From: Puniceicoccaceae bacterium | Lineage (GTDB): Bacteria > Verrucomicrobiota > Verrucomicrobiia > Opitutales > Coraliomargaritaceae | DNA length: 39,035 nt | Direction: 5' to 3' | Assembly: GCA_003331195.1 (NCBI GenBank) | Contig: QOOZ01000018.1 | Span: forward strand, 1 to 39,035 | In this document: positions 1-8,457 of the stretch, piece by piece | Position numbering within the stretch: position 1 is the stretch's first letter | Layout: the number at the start of each line of letters is the position of its first letter | Program-made: the position numbers and the translations under genes | Notes under the pieces: model-generated | Database searches by the model: none | What the model was told of the DNA's origin: nothing | Seen by the model: the letters and a program-made list of their open reading frames with translations, nothing else

Positions 1-523
1 CAAGGTAGCCTTGGCGGACGGCTTGGAAAAACTCGATGGCTTCCTTTTCCATGCGGTCGAGCTTTCCGTCACTGCGTGCGTGGACGCGTGCGAGTCCAAT
101 CTCGGGGGAAAGGTCGATCAGGATGGTCAAATCGGGCTTGGTATCGCCGATGGCGAATTGATTGATCGTGTCGACTTTCTTGGAATCGATGGCGCGAGCG
201 ACGCCTTGGTAAACTGTGGTAGAATCCAGGAAGCGGTCGCAGAGCACGATTTGACCTTCGGCGATGGCTGGCGCGACCAGTTCGCGGACGTGTTGCGCGC
301 GGCTAGCGGCAAAGAGAAGTAGCTCAGCTTCGGGTGACATGCCTTGACCTGCATCGTCGTGCTGAAGCAGGTTACGAACGGATTCTCCAAGGGGTGTTCC
401 CCCAGGCTCGCGGGTTTGCACAACCGTCTTACCCATAGCCTCAAGCCGAGCTTTGAGCGCAGCGATTTGGGTGGACTTGCCGCAGCCTTCGCCGCCTTCG
501 AATGTGATGAATAGGCCGGTCAT
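1..523 (-). CDS. tmk: Thymidylate kinase (3' part missing)
   Basis: Phosphorylates dTMP to dTDP with ATP in the cytoplasm, the step that commits thymidylate to DNA synthesis. The N-terminal 174 residues are visible; the C-terminus runs off the left edge. The protein opens with MTGLFITFEGGEGCGK, a P-loop (GGEGCGKST) within the first 20 residues. This is followed by the REPGGTPLGE segment typical of Tmk and by CDRFLDSTTVYQG, the DR(Y/F)xxS motif that contacts the nucleotide. The ATG directly follows the stop of the upstream sugar kinase gene (TAAATG), so translational coupling is likely. No Shine-Dalgarno is visible. Identification is confident from the motifs and their order. Confidence 0.95.
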   Translation of the reverse strand, partial: MTGLFITFEGGEGCGKSTQIAALKARLEAMGKTVVQTREPGGTPLGESVRNLLQHDDAGQGMSPEAELLLFAASRAQHVRELVAPAIAEGQIVLCDRFLDSTTVYQGVARAIDSKKVDTINQFAIGDTKPDLTILIDLSPEIGLARVHARSDGKLDRMEKEAIEFFQAVRQGYL

Positions 524-1633
524 TTACCAAGTGGCGATGAACTCTTCGAGGTCTTTAAGTGTGGGACTAACCGCGGTGCGCACGTAGAAACCGGATGTGG
601 CGACCGCAACGGTAAGAGCGGCTTCGGGAGTGAGGCCTATGAGGCGCCCGGTAACAAAGCCTGAGTTAAAGTGGTCGCCCGCGCCGGTGGTGATCTTTGG
701 TTTCTCACAAAAAGGACCCGCGGCGTAAGCGGTCCCTTCAGGGGTGGCACATGCGGCGTCTGCAACTGGATGGATCACGACAGTGTTGAGTGATAGCTTC
801 TCGCGGATGCGAGCAGCCATTGTCTGCAGATTTTCTGGTGTGTTGGTCAAAGGAGCAAAGCCTAGAAGGGCGTCGACTTGCTCAGCTTCGCGGAGGTTGA
901 GGCCGAGGATGACCTTACCGAATTGCTCAAATTTTGAAAAGACACCGAGGACTTCTAGGAGGTCGGCCTCGGAGCGTTTCTCGGGATCGGCGAGGTCAAA
1001 AAAGAAGGTGCGGGCTCTATCCTTCGAACATGCGGGTAGGACTTTTTCGAGGAAACTATTAAAGACGTCGGTGAGGTAGGGAATCATCGTCCAGTTAACC
1101 ATGGCGATGAGGTCGGACTCGTTGAATGCTTGGATCAGTTTGTCTTCGCCGGGTAGTTTGCAGAGGTGATCGTAGGTGATCTCGTCGAGGCTCGCCATCG
1201 TGCCGAACATGATCTTGCCGTCGTTAAATTCGGCAGCGTGGGTGATGCCAGGATCTGCAATGGAGATGGCATTGGTCTTTTTGGCGAAGTCGTGAAAAAC
1301 GGGGTGGATGGCATCACGACCGATTGCACCGATGTAACGGACCTCGATGCCGTGAGCCGATTGAGCGCTCGCCATTATGGGACCGTTACCGCCCAGCTTT
1401 TCGACGATGGGCGCCATCTCAATGTTGGCGCTTTTGCCTGCTGCTGAGCCGATTCGCTTAGCAAAGTCTGTGATGGTAGGGATGGCATTGAACTGATCGC
1501 CAGGACCTGTGCGTTGGTCGACGGGGTGGACGATGACATCGACAAAGCCGTCGATCCCGACGAGTGCCTTTTTAGTGGGTGCGAGCGGGCTCTTTTCTTT
1601 GAGTTCTTGAAGAGTCTGGGTCTTGTATTCCAT
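524..1633 (-). CDS. PfkB-family carbohydrate kinase
   Basis: A 369-residue kinase of the ribokinase/PfkB superfamily, which phosphorylates sugars or nucleosides with ATP. The superfamily signature near the C-terminus is clear: ITTGAGDHFNSGF, with the GAGD anion hole and catalytic Asp at about residues 317-320. Near the N-terminus LVGIDGFVDVIVHPVD corresponds to the substrate-binding strand, and EKLGGNGPIMA to the Gly-rich N-terminal motif. The substrate cannot be read from the sequence. The gene is transcribed toward tmk and its stop codon abuts the tmk start, so the two probably share an mRNA. The 5' flank holds two small perfect hairpins (1640-1654 and 1661-1671). No ribosome binding site is visible. 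Confidence 0.88.
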   Translation of the reverse strand: MEYKTQTLQELKEKSPLAPTKKALVGIDGFVDVIVHPVDQRTGPGDQFNAIPTITDFAKRIGSAAGKSANIEMAPIVEKLGGNGPIMASAQSAHGIEVRYIGAIGRDAIHPVFHDFAKKTNAISIADPGITHAAEFNDGKIMFGTMASLDEITYDHLCKLPGEDKLIQAFNESDLIAMVNWTMIPYLTDVFNSFLEKVLPACSKDRARTFFFDLADPEKRSEADLLEVLGVFSKFEQFGKVILGLNLREAEQVDALLGFAPLTNTPENLQTMAARIREKLSLNTVVIHPVADAACATPEGTAYAAGPFCEKPKITTGAGDHFNSGFVTGRLIGLTPEAALTVAVATSGFYVRTAVSPTLKDLEEFIATW

Positions 1634-1639
1634 AGCGTG

Positions 1640-1671
1640 CAGCGCGATGCGCTGAGAGGTGGCCTACGGCC
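1640..1671 (-). other. Two small hairpins in the pfkB-family gene leader
   Basis: CAGCGC-GAT-GCGCTG (1640-1654) is a perfect 6-bp stem with a three-base loop just 5' of the kinase ATG. GGCC-TAC-GGCC (1661-1671) is a second stem with a three-base loop. They could form in the kinase leader RNA. A regulatory role is unproven and short palindromes are common, but several alike occur between genes in this window. Confidence 0.35.
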
Positions 1672-1817
1672 GAGTAAAAGTAAAGTGAAATTGAAAGAGT
1701 CGGAGCTGTCCTGGGCAAACTAATTTACTGAGGATACGAGGTGCGTGATAGGCGACTGTTTACGGAGAAGCGCGAACCTCTGTGGTATGCATGCCTGCAA
1801 GCTAAACTCTTATCCTA

Positions 1818-1830
1818 CGCACTCCGTGCG
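1818..1830 (-). other. Small hairpin just 3' of dgt
   Basis: CGCAC-TCC-GTGCG, a perfect 5-bp stem with a three-base loop, lies 10 bases past the dgt stop. No T-run follows on either strand, so it is not a typical intrinsic terminator. The rest of the dgt-kinase gap (1672-1817) shows nothing recognisable. Confidence 0.3.
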
Positions 1831-1839
1831 AAGCACTAA

Positions 1840-3126
1840 CTATTGCAATTCTGCGATTGAGCCAAAGTCGGCATCGAAAAGGCGCTTGTATGTGCGGACG
1901 GCAAGGCCATCGGTGAGTCCAGCGGTGTAGTCACAGAGACGGCGATGGCGACCGGTGGCATCGGCTTCGTGAGCGAGGAGTTCTTGGACTGCGGCTGGGA
2001 GCAAATTGAGCCCTTTACTGTCTGGTTCGACGCAGTTTTCACAAAGTGCCCGATACAGTCTCTCTAGGATGTAGCCCCCTTTGAATTCGATTTGTTGAAG
2101 CTGGGTGGATTTAAAAATGAGATCGAGGGCGATGTTCTTATAGAGGGCACTTTCGGCTTTGACGGCTGGATCGATCTCTAGGTCGAAGCTATGGCGCTGG
2201 GTGCGGTCGCTCATAAATCCGCTACGTGGATGCAGGGTACAGGCGTGGACGAAGGTGCCAACACGGCTGCCGAAGTAGGGTTCGTAGCTGTTGGTCCTAA
2301 TCTTTTGGCAGAGGGTGTCGACGAGTTTGCTTTGTTCCGCGTTCAAGGTCTGGGTGGCGGCCCACTCGGTCAGGCTGCCCACGCTTATATAGCGGGCGTG
2401 GATGCCGTCGACGATGTCGTGCAGGGAGTAAGCGGTGTCGTCAGCCCAATCCATAATCTGGCATTCAATACTTTTGAATTTATTGAGTGCCTCGGCCTCG
2501 TGAAGGTCTGCGGGGAGGGTGGCTCCACCAAAAACTTGATCGCGCCATTGCGCTTGCTCGTCGTAGATAAAGTGGTTCTTGGGTGCCTTGCCAGTTTGTT
2601 TCAGCCAGTCGCCTTGAGTCGCTTTATACTTCATGACGCCGTCAAGGAAGGCGCGGGTCGGCGCAATGCCTTTGGTCCGACCAGGGCGTTCGTAGATGAG
2701 CTCGGTTAAAATTCGAAGCGTTTGTCCATTCCCTTCAAAACCTCCGTGCTTGGCCATAAGCTCGTTCAACTTGCGCTCGCCAATATGGCCGAAGGGAGGG
2801 TGCCCGAGGTCGTGCGCGAGGCAGATAGCCTCTGTTAGGTCGGCATCGATATGGAAAGATTCCTTGAGTAGATCTGAGCTATTTAGCAAAAATTCGCAAA
2901 TCGACCGGCCTACCTTGGCGACCTCTATGGAGTGGGTCAGGCGGGTGCGGTAGAAGTCGTATTCGCCCGATTGAAAGACCTGCGTCTTGGATTGTAAGCG
3001 GCGAAAAGGGTAGGAGAAAATGATGCGATCACGCTCGATTTGAAAAGCTGTGCGGTAGTCGCCCTCCTGTGTGGTGGTCTCAGGAAAGCGCTCTAAGTCA
3101 AAAGCTGTGTAGAAATCGTTATGCAT
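1840..3126 (-). CDS. dgt: dGTPase-family deoxynucleotide triphosphohydrolase
   Basis: A 428-residue HD-domain enzyme of the Dgt family, which cleaves dNTPs (classically dGTP) to the nucleoside and triphosphate and so affects dNTP pools. The metal-binding HD residues are visible in order: RLTHSIEVA (His65), [13 protein letters not shown] (His105-Asp106) and [12 protein letters not shown] further on. [11 protein letters not shown] near the N-terminus is typical of the family. The length fits the 'deoxyguanosinetriphosphate triphosphohydrolase-like' group of bacteria outside the enterics. True substrate preference cannot be told from sequence. The ATG at 3126 is the only good start; no Shine-Dalgarno precedes it. 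The gene lies 206 bp upstream of the sugar kinase on the same strand and may be a separate transcript. Confidence 0.9.
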   Translation of the reverse strand: MHNDFYTAFDLERFPETTTQEGDYRTAFQIERDRIIFSYPFRRLQSKTQVFQSGEYDFYRTRLTHSIEVAKVGRSICEFLLNSSDLLKESFHIDADLTEAICLAHDLGHPPFGHIGERKLNELMAKHGGFEGNGQTLRILTELIYERPGRTKGIAPTRAFLDGVMKYKATQGDWLKQTGKAPKNHFIYDEQAQWRDQVFGGATLPADLHEAEALNKFKSIECQIMDWADDTAYSLHDIVDGIHARYISVGSLTEWAATQTLNAEQSKLVDTLCQKIRTNSYEPYFGSRVGTFVHACTLHPRSGFMSDRTQRHSFDLEIDPAVKAESALYKNIALDLIFKSTQLQQIEFKGGYILERLYRALCENCVEPDSKGLNLLPAAVQELLAHEADATGRHRRLCDYTAGLTDGLAVRTYKRLFDADFGSIAELQ

Positions 3127-3178
3127 GGGTGCAGATTTTTTGAATTGATCAGTGAGGCCAATTTAATGTCTAATCTCA

Positions 3179-3814
3179 ATGATGAAATACCCCATTCAAC
3201 TAGGAACAATCGTAAGCGTGTTCGCGGGATTAGTGATCACTTCGCTTCTGCCATCTACTTTGGATGCACGTATCGGTGAGCGCCGAGAGTCGATTGAGCG
3301 CCGATTATTCAGTTCGGGCGGAATTGTGTATCGTGACGACACGATCGAAGAAAACCGCCGCAAGGGGATGCCTTACGCTCAGTATCTTGAATACCTGCCC
3401 AGTAATACATATGTGCGCATCTACTTCAAAACCTCCGACGGTCGTCGACCTTCCTCCTCAGAACTCAGTGATAGGCGAATGTCTGCAGGGTGGGATCTAC
3501 ACGTGGTTTATGTAAATGGGAAGTCGGCCATCGAGGTTTATAAGCGCAGTCAAGATATGACGGAGCAAGAGTTTAACCGACTGATGGCCATCCACGCGGG
3601 CGGCTCGTTTTGGAAGCGTCTCGACAAAGAGGATAAAGCCGAGGTGGTGAGTGCCTTTGGATTTGAGATGATTCGTGATGATGGCCTTGTGCGTGCCCAG
3701 AAGTTGGGCAGAGATTCCATTTTATTTTTCGAAGCAGAGATTGATGCTAAGCTTGCAGAAATGAAGACGAGTGACCTACAAGAAAAGGCTCCCGTTAGTG
3801 TGGATGGTTTTTAA
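3179..3814 (+). CDS. Secreted protein of unknown function
   Basis: I do not recognise a named family. The 211-residue product starts with a signal-peptide-like stretch (residues 1-29: MMKYPIQL, then a hydrophobic core, then LDA before Arg). This suggests export, with cleavage near residue 30. The mature part is charged and mostly soluble-looking, beginning RIGERRESIERRLFSSGG and containing WDLHVVYVNGKS, a beta-rich segment. No cysteine pairs, catalytic motif or further membrane segment stand out. Either of two adjacent ATG codons (3179 or 3182) may be the start. It is divergent from dgt with a 52-bp gap, so the two promoters must lie close together. Codon use resembles its neighbours, arguing that the gene is real. 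Confidence 0.75.
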   Translation: MMKYPIQLGTIVSVFAGLVITSLLPSTLDARIGERRESIERRLFSSGGIVYRDDTIEENRRKGMPYAQYLEYLPSNTYVRIYFKTSDGRRPSSSELSDRRMSAGWDLHVVYVNGKSAIEVYKRSQDMTEQEFNRLMAIHAGGSFWKRLDKEDKAEVVSAFGFEMIRDDGLVRAQKLGRDSILFFEAEIDAKLAEMKTSDLQEKAPVSVDGF

Positions 3815-3860
3815 AGTAGCGTAGTCATAAAAGGATGCCACTTTGTGGGGATGGCATATG

Positions 3861-3903
3861 GATGAGGTATTACCATGCGGACTACGAGCTCATCACTTTT
3901 TTT
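3861..3903 (+). terminator. Possible terminator after the secreted-protein gene
   Basis: GATGAG (3861-3866) can pair with CTCATC (3889-3894), with a 22-base loop, followed after two bases by seven T. A second weak hairpin, ATGCCA...TGGCAT, precedes it. The loop is long, so confidence is low. Confidence 0.3.
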
Positions 3904-3912
3904 AAAAACGTC

Positions 3913-3940
3913 TTGCAGTGAAAAAGCTAACATCTAGACA
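3913..3940 (+). promoter_or_regulatory. Possible promoter of tRNA-Ser
   Basis: TTGCAG (3913-3918) and TAGACA (3935-3940) are separated by 16 bases and lie 15 bases before the tRNA 5' end, a workable sigma-70-type arrangement. This is pattern matching only. Confidence 0.35.
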
Positions 3941-3955
3941 CAAGTCATAATTCTT

Positions 3956-4085
<130 letters not shown>

Positions 4086-4125
4086 CGAGAACCACTGGGT
4101 TCGACGAAGCGCAGCGGAGATGGGG

Positions 4126-4151
4126 CATCCGCAGGATGATCGCGCAGCGAT
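4126..4151. other. Two back-to-back hairpins with GCA loops
   Basis: CATCC-GCA-GGATG (4126-4138) is followed at once by ATCGC-GCA-GCGAT (4139-4151). Both are perfect 5-bp stems with the same three-base loop. They sit between the two copies of the tRNA-Ser 3' end. TGGGTT (4096-4101) and AACCCA (4162-4167) form an outer inverted repeat around them. Function is unknown. Confidence 0.6.
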
Positions 4152-4166
4152 TTTGCCAGCAAACCC

Positions 4167-4227
4167 AATCCCTCTCTCTCCGCCACCTCAAGACGAAGCC
4201 GCTGAAGTGGCAGTAATAGTTAGGAGA
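4167..4227 (+). repeat. tRNA-Ser 3'-end repeat, copy 2 (partial duplicate)
   Basis: A diverged second copy of the tRNA-Ser 3' end (T loop, acceptor 3' strand, CCA) plus flank, offset 142 bp from the real one. A tRNA 3' end repeated as a direct repeat is the classic trace of site-specific integration. Here only about 80 bp lies between the copies, with no integrase, so this would be a remnant or a local duplication. It ends 12 bp before the comM stop codon. Confidence 0.8.
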
Positions 4228-4239
4228 TGCGCCTTTTTT

Positions 4240-5787
4240 TTAGTAAAACAAATTTCGATCTAGGCTGCGGTATTGGATCGCTTCTAGGAGATGGGCAGTC
4301 TCGATTTGTTCGGTGCTAGCGAGATCGGCGATGGTGCGGGCAACTTTTAAGATACGGTCATAAGCACGGGCAGAGAGTGAGAGCTGCTCCATCGCTTGTT
4401 GGAGTAGATCACCTTGCTCTTTGTTAATTTCGCAATGCTTACGGATCTGCGAGTGCGACATGCGGGCGTTGCAGCGATTGGATGCGAGTTCGGTTTCTTG
4501 AAAGCGCACGTTTTGTAAGGCGCGGGCCGATTCGCAGCGAGCACGCATAAGTCCTGAACTTTCGCCTGGCTTGGAATTGCGCAGTTCTTCAATTCGCAGG
4601 GAGGGTGCCTCGATGTGTAGATCGATGCGGTCGAGTAGGGGGCCGCTAATTTTTGAGCGGTAGCGTTGAATCTGCGGTACGGTGCAGCGGCATTCGCGGG
4701 AGTTATCACCTGTGTAGCCGCAGGGGCAAGGATTCATCGCTGCGACTAGCATGACGGAGCAGGGCAGGGTTATTTTTCCCGCACTGCGGGAGATGCTAAC
4801 TTGGCCGTCTTCGAGTGGTTGGCGGAGGACTTCGAGCGCGGAGCGTTTAAACTCAGGCAACTCATCGAGAAAGAGCACTCCGTTGTGTGCGAGCGAGATT
4901 TCGCCTGGCCCTGGAATTGAACCACCGCCGAGGAGGCCGATGTCGCTGATTGTGTGGTGCGGTGAACGGAAGGGTCGCCGAAAGTAGCGGTTGTTACCAG
5001 AAAGGGTGCTGCCTGCAGCGGATTGGATGCTGAGAATTTCGAGAAACTCGTCGATTTGAGGCTGAGGCATAATCGTAGGAATACGCTTAGCGATCATACT
5101 CTTTCCTGAACCCGGTGAGCCAATCATCAGTAGATTGTGACCACCACTGACCGCGATCTCGACCGCGCGGCGGACGGCGTGCTGACCCTTGACCTCGGCG
5201 AAGTCGATGCGCTTATTCTCGGGCGGGGTCTGGGAAAAACTACTCTGTTTAGCCGGCAATGGCTTTATAATGTATTCGTGGTTTAGGAAGCGCACTGCCT
5301 CGTCGAGACTGCCGACAGGGTAGATGGCGATGCCTTCAACCAGTGCCGCTTCGTCGGCGGATTCGGTCGATACAATGAGGCCGCGCTTGCCGAGTTTCTT
5401 GGCTAGCATGGCCATGGCGAGGGTGCCTTTGACAGGGCGGGTCTTGCCCGAGAGGCTGAGCTCGCCGGCGATCAGGAAGTGATCTAACTCGGTGTCTTCG
5501 CACTTTTTCATCGAAGCAAGGATGGCGAGCGCGATGGGTAGGTCGTAGGCGGGGCCTTCTTTACGGAGGCCGCCGGGCGCCAAATTGATGGTAGTGCGGG
5601 TCGCTGGCGTGCGGAAGCCACTATTAGCCATGGCGGAGAAGACACGGTCTTGCGATTCCTTAACCGCAGCATCGGGCAGGCCTACAAGGATAAATTTAAG
5701 CTCGCCCGCCTCGCCAGTATTCACTTCTACTTGAACGGGATGCGCATCGACGCCCACGAGGGCTGCGGATTGTGTGATTCCTAACAT
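4240..5787 (-). CDS. comM: YifB/ComM-family AAA+ ATPase (Mg-chelatase-like)
   Basis: A 515-residue protein of the ComM/YifB family. ComM was shown in Vibrio cholerae to be a hexameric helicase promoting branch migration during natural transformation; the role in other bacteria is assumed similar. Domain order is complete: an N-terminal Lon-protease-like ChlI domain (residues 1-180, [18 protein letters not shown]), an AAA+ core with Walker A GSPGSGKS at 223-230 and LFLDELPEF as Walker B, a Cys cluster [17 protein letters not shown], then the C-terminal Mg-chelatase helical domain (about 400-510). The ATG at 5787 fits the family start ([12 protein letters not shown]). It is divergent from coaE. 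Nearby pilus motor genes make a link to DNA uptake attractive but unproven. Confidence 0.93.
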   Translation of the reverse strand: MLGITQSAALVGVDAHPVQVEVNTGEAGELKFILVGLPDAAVKESQDRVFSAMANSGFRTPATRTTINLAPGGLRKEGPAYDLPIALAILASMKKCEDTELDHFLIAGELSLSGKTRPVKGTLAMAMLAKKLGKRGLIVSTESADEAALVEGIAIYPVGSLDEAVRFLNHEYIIKPLPAKQSSFSQTPPENKRIDFAEVKGQHAVRRAVEIAVSGGHNLLMIGSPGSGKSMIAKRIPTIMPQPQIDEFLEILSIQSAAGSTLSGNNRYFRRPFRSPHHTISDIGLLGGGSIPGPGEISLAHNGVLFLDELPEFKRSALEVLRQPLEDGQVSISRSAGKITLPCSVMLVAAMNPCPCGYTGDNSRECRCTVPQIQRYRSKISGPLLDRIDLHIEAPSLRIEELRNSKPGESSGLMRARCESARALQNVRFQETELASNRCNARMSHSQIRKHCEINKEQGDLLQQAMEQLSLSARAYDRILKVARTIADLASTEQIETAHLLEAIQYRSLDRNLFY

Positions 5788-5860
5788 TGCTTCGATTTGT
5801 AATTATTAGAGCAATGGTGAACACTTATTCACTAATGTCACTATTTAAGTTATTTTGTTT

Positions 5861-6439
5861 ATGAAGGTCGGCCTGAGCGGAGGGATTGGTTGCGGGAAGT
5901 CGACTGTACTTGGGTTTTTCCGGGAAGCGGGCTGGCGCACGGTTGATTCAGACGCAGTGGTGCGCGAGCTATTGGCTACGGATGCCGAAGTGCAGGCGCA
6001 GTTGCGCTCGCGCTGGGGCGAGGCGGTTTTTACCGATGGGGCAGTCGATCGCGTTGCTGTGGCCAAGCGCGTTTTCGGGCACGAGGGCGATTTAAAATGG
6101 CTGGAGGAGCTTCTGCACCCGCTCGTCCGCGAGAGCTGGCTAGCTTCGATCGACCAGGCTCCAGATTCAAACTGGCTGGTAGAGATTCCTTTGCTCTTTG
6201 AAAAAAGGCTTGAAAACCGCTTCGATTTAACCGTCTGTGTATCTAGCCCTCCTGATGTAGTCGCCGACCGTATGGTTGTCAGAGCTTACACAGAAGCGCA
6301 GATCGAGCAGCGCCGTAAGCAGCAGATGCCCCTCGAAGAAAAAATCGAGCGCGCCGATTTCCTTATTTCTAATGCGGGTAGCCTTGAATTTTTGAAACAA
6401 CAAACCACGAGACTGATTGAACAGATCACCGCGCACTAA
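5861..6439 (+). CDS. coaE: Dephospho-CoA kinase
   Basis: Catalyses the last step of coenzyme A synthesis, ATP-dependent phosphorylation of the 3'-hydroxyl of dephospho-CoA, in the cytoplasm. The start MKVGLSGGIGCGKSTVLGFF carries the P-loop. DSDAVVRELL follows, the DAD-like motif of the family. HPLVRESWL and VEIPLLFEKRLENRFD are also characteristic. The 192-residue length is normal. I chose the ATG at 5861; an in-frame TTG two codons earlier (5855) is possible but less likely. A coaC gene for an earlier step in the same pathway lies at 38175. Confidence 0.93.
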   Translation: MKVGLSGGIGCGKSTVLGFFREAGWRTVDSDAVVRELLATDAEVQAQLRSRWGEAVFTDGAVDRVAVAKRVFGHEGDLKWLEELLHPLVRESWLASIDQAPDSNWLVEIPLLFEKRLENRFDLTVCVSSPPDVVADRMVVRAYTEAQIEQRRKQQMPLEEKIERADFLISNAGSLEFLKQQTTRLIEQITAH

Positions 6440-6478
6440 TGCGGACTGCGTAGCTCGAAAACCCCAGTAACTTACTAA

Positions 6479-6495
6479 GAGGCATTCATAGCCTC
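6479..6495 (+). other. Small hairpin in the rho leader
   Basis: GAGGC-ATTCATA-GCCTC, 14 bases before the rho ATG. Rho is often autoregulated through its leader, but this 5-bp stem alone does not show that here. Confidence 0.25.
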
Positions 6496-6509
6496 ACTAA
6501 CAGACAGCC

Positions 6510-8411
6510 ATGAGCACTGACGAAGAAAACGACGTCCTCCCTCAAGAGGACCATTCCACCTCTGCCGAAGCCACGCCCAAAAGGCGGGCGACTAAAAGAG
6601 CCGCGAAGAAGGCGACTAAAAAACCTGCGACTCCAAAGAGTGGCGCCGCAAAGGACTTGGGCGACACAGGGTCAGCCATGTTCACGCCTGGCGAGATCGT
6701 ATCAGTGCAAGCAGGATCCGATGCGAAGCTATCTAATTCTTCGAGTGGCGACGATGAGGTGACTTTTAGCGCCGACATCAAAGTCGACCAAGTCGAAGAA
6801 AAAGATTTAGGCGACCAGCCAGAACCTAATCGCCCAAAGCAGCCCCGCGAATCCAAAGCAGGCCACGAAAACGAAGGCAAGGGGCATAAGCCAAACCACA
6901 ACAACGGGCCGAAGAACCAGCACCCGAACGATCGTCAAAAGGGCAATGGTAAGTTTAACAAGAATAATAAAAACAACAACAAACGTAAGCGCGCCAAAAA
7001 TAATCGATGGGATAAAAATAAGGCTAAGCGCGACCGCGAAGAGGAGACGCCGATCGAATTTGGCGAGCTGCTCGAGTGGGAGGTGCTCGAAAAGCGTGAA
7101 GATATCCTCGCTCTGGCCGAAGATCTGATGTCGGGCGGTGGCGAACCGCTCGATTATGTGCGGATTTATAACATGCTATTGCCGGAGCTGCGCGAAGAGG
7201 TCGCGTCGCTAGGGATCGATACGCCGAATGCGCCGAATCGCGATCAGTTGATCGATGCCATTACTAAGTATGCCGCCGACAAGAAAGCGGCTATTGTGAC
7301 CACAGGCATCTTAGAGATTTTAGACGACGATGAGGGTGGCCTCATTGTTTACGAGCGCGACAGTTATCGAGTGAAAGCACTCAGCGCTTATGTGCCGCAG
7401 GCTTTCATTAAGCACTACGGCCTACAGCGTGGGCATATTGTCCGGGCGCAACTGCATCCACATCGTGAGGGTGAATCTTGCCCAATCGTCGTCAGGGTTG
7501 AATCAGTGATGGATCAGGATCCAGAGACTCTCAGCGAGATCGTTCCCTTCACCGAGCGTGTGCCTTACTATCCGACCTCTCGCATCTTGATGGAGGCCGA
7601 TTCAGAAGCAAAGTGGGATAACCTTTCCATGCGTGTCGTTGATTGCCTCACGCCTGTGGGTTTCGGTCAGCGAGGACTTATCGTCGCACCGCCGCGTACG
7701 GGTAAGACCGTGCTCATGCAAGGCATGGCAAATTCTATTCAAAAAAATTATCCAGACTCTCACCTAATTATCCTTCTGATTGATGAGCGTCCCGAAGAGG
7801 TCACCGACTTTCGCCGCCAAGTCAGTGGCGAGGTTATCAGTTCGACTTTCGACGAAACAGCGGAGAGCCATGTTCATGCCGCTGAAATGGTAATCGAGAA
7901 GGCGCGCCGTATGGTCGAAGTCGGTAAAGATGTTGTTATCTTACTCGATTCGATCACCCGCTTGGCGCGAGCTTACAATACGACTATGCCTAGCAGTGGT
8001 AAGATCCTCTCTGGCGGTGTCGAAGCCAATGCCCTACAAAAACCAAAGCGCTTCTTCGGCTCCGCCCGTAACATTGAAGACGGCGGTAGCTTGACCATTA
8101 TAGCGACTGCGCTAGTAGAGACGGGCAGTAAGATGGATGAGGTCATTTTCGAGGAGTTTAAAGGCACTGGAAATATGGAGCTTCACCTCGACCGTGGTCT
8201 TTCCGATAAACGCATCTTCCCTGCGCTGAGTATGGATAAGAGCGGCACGCGGAAGGAAGAACTACTCTATCATCCCGACGAAATGCTCAAAATTTATTCA
8301 TTGCGTAGGGCAATGAAGGGCCTACCTTCTACAGATGCCATGGAAATGCTTATTCAGCGAATCAAGAAGACCAATACTAATGCGGAGTTCCTGATGAGCG
8401 TTGCTCGTTAA
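6510..8411 (+). CDS. rho: Transcription termination factor Rho with long N-terminal insertion
   Basis: Hexameric RNA-dependent ATPase/helicase that ends transcription. The motor domain is intact: Walker A APPRTGKT at 393-400, [24 protein letters not shown], the Q-loop/R-loop region [21 protein letters not shown] and the C-terminal [18 protein letters not shown]-binding features (Rho N-terminal helical and cold-shock-like domains) lie at about 180-370. At 633 residues it is some 210 longer than E. coli Rho. The extra part is N-terminal: an Ala/Lys-rich stretch near 24-50, acidic sequence, then an Asn/Lys/Arg-rich disordered block at about 118-178. Such insertions are known in Rho of Bacteroidetes and actinobacteria. 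No Shine-Dalgarno precedes the ATG. Confidence 0.96.
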   Translation: MSTDEENDVLPQEDHSTSAEATPKRRATKRAAKKATKKPATPKSGAAKDLGDTGSAMFTPGEIVSVQAGSDAKLSNSSSGDDEVTFSADIKVDQVEEKDLGDQPEPNRPKQPRESKAGHENEGKGHKPNHNNGPKNQHPNDRQKGNGKFNKNNKNNNKRKRAKNNRWDKNKAKRDREEETPIEFGELLEWEVLEKREDILALAEDLMSGGGEPLDYVRIYNMLLPELREEVASLGIDTPNAPNRDQLIDAITKYAADKKAAIVTTGILEILDDDEGGLIVYERDSYRVKALSAYVPQAFIKHYGLQRGHIVRAQLHPHREGESCPIVVRVESVMDQDPETLSEIVPFTERVPYYPTSRILMEADSEAKWDNLSMRVVDCLTPVGFGQRGLIVAPPRTGKTVLMQGMANSIQKNYPDSHLIILLIDERPEEVTDFRRQVSGEVISSTFDETAESHVHAAEMVIEKARRMVEVGKDVVILLDSITRLARAYNTTMPSSGKILSGGVEANALQKPKRFFGSARNIEDGGSLTIIATALVETGSKMDEVIFEEFKGTGNMELHLDRGLSDKRIFPALSMDKSGTRKEELLYHPDEMLKIYSLRRAMKGLPSTDAMEMLIQRIKKTNTNAEFLMSVAR

Positions 8412-8457
8412 TTGTCTATCATCACCATTTTCTACCCACCCTGATCATCATCTATCT

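Noticed and set aside
2191..2709. Plus-strand open frame of 172 codons
   Set aside because: It lies wholly inside dgt on the opposite strand; dgt has family motifs throughout, and this frame has none.
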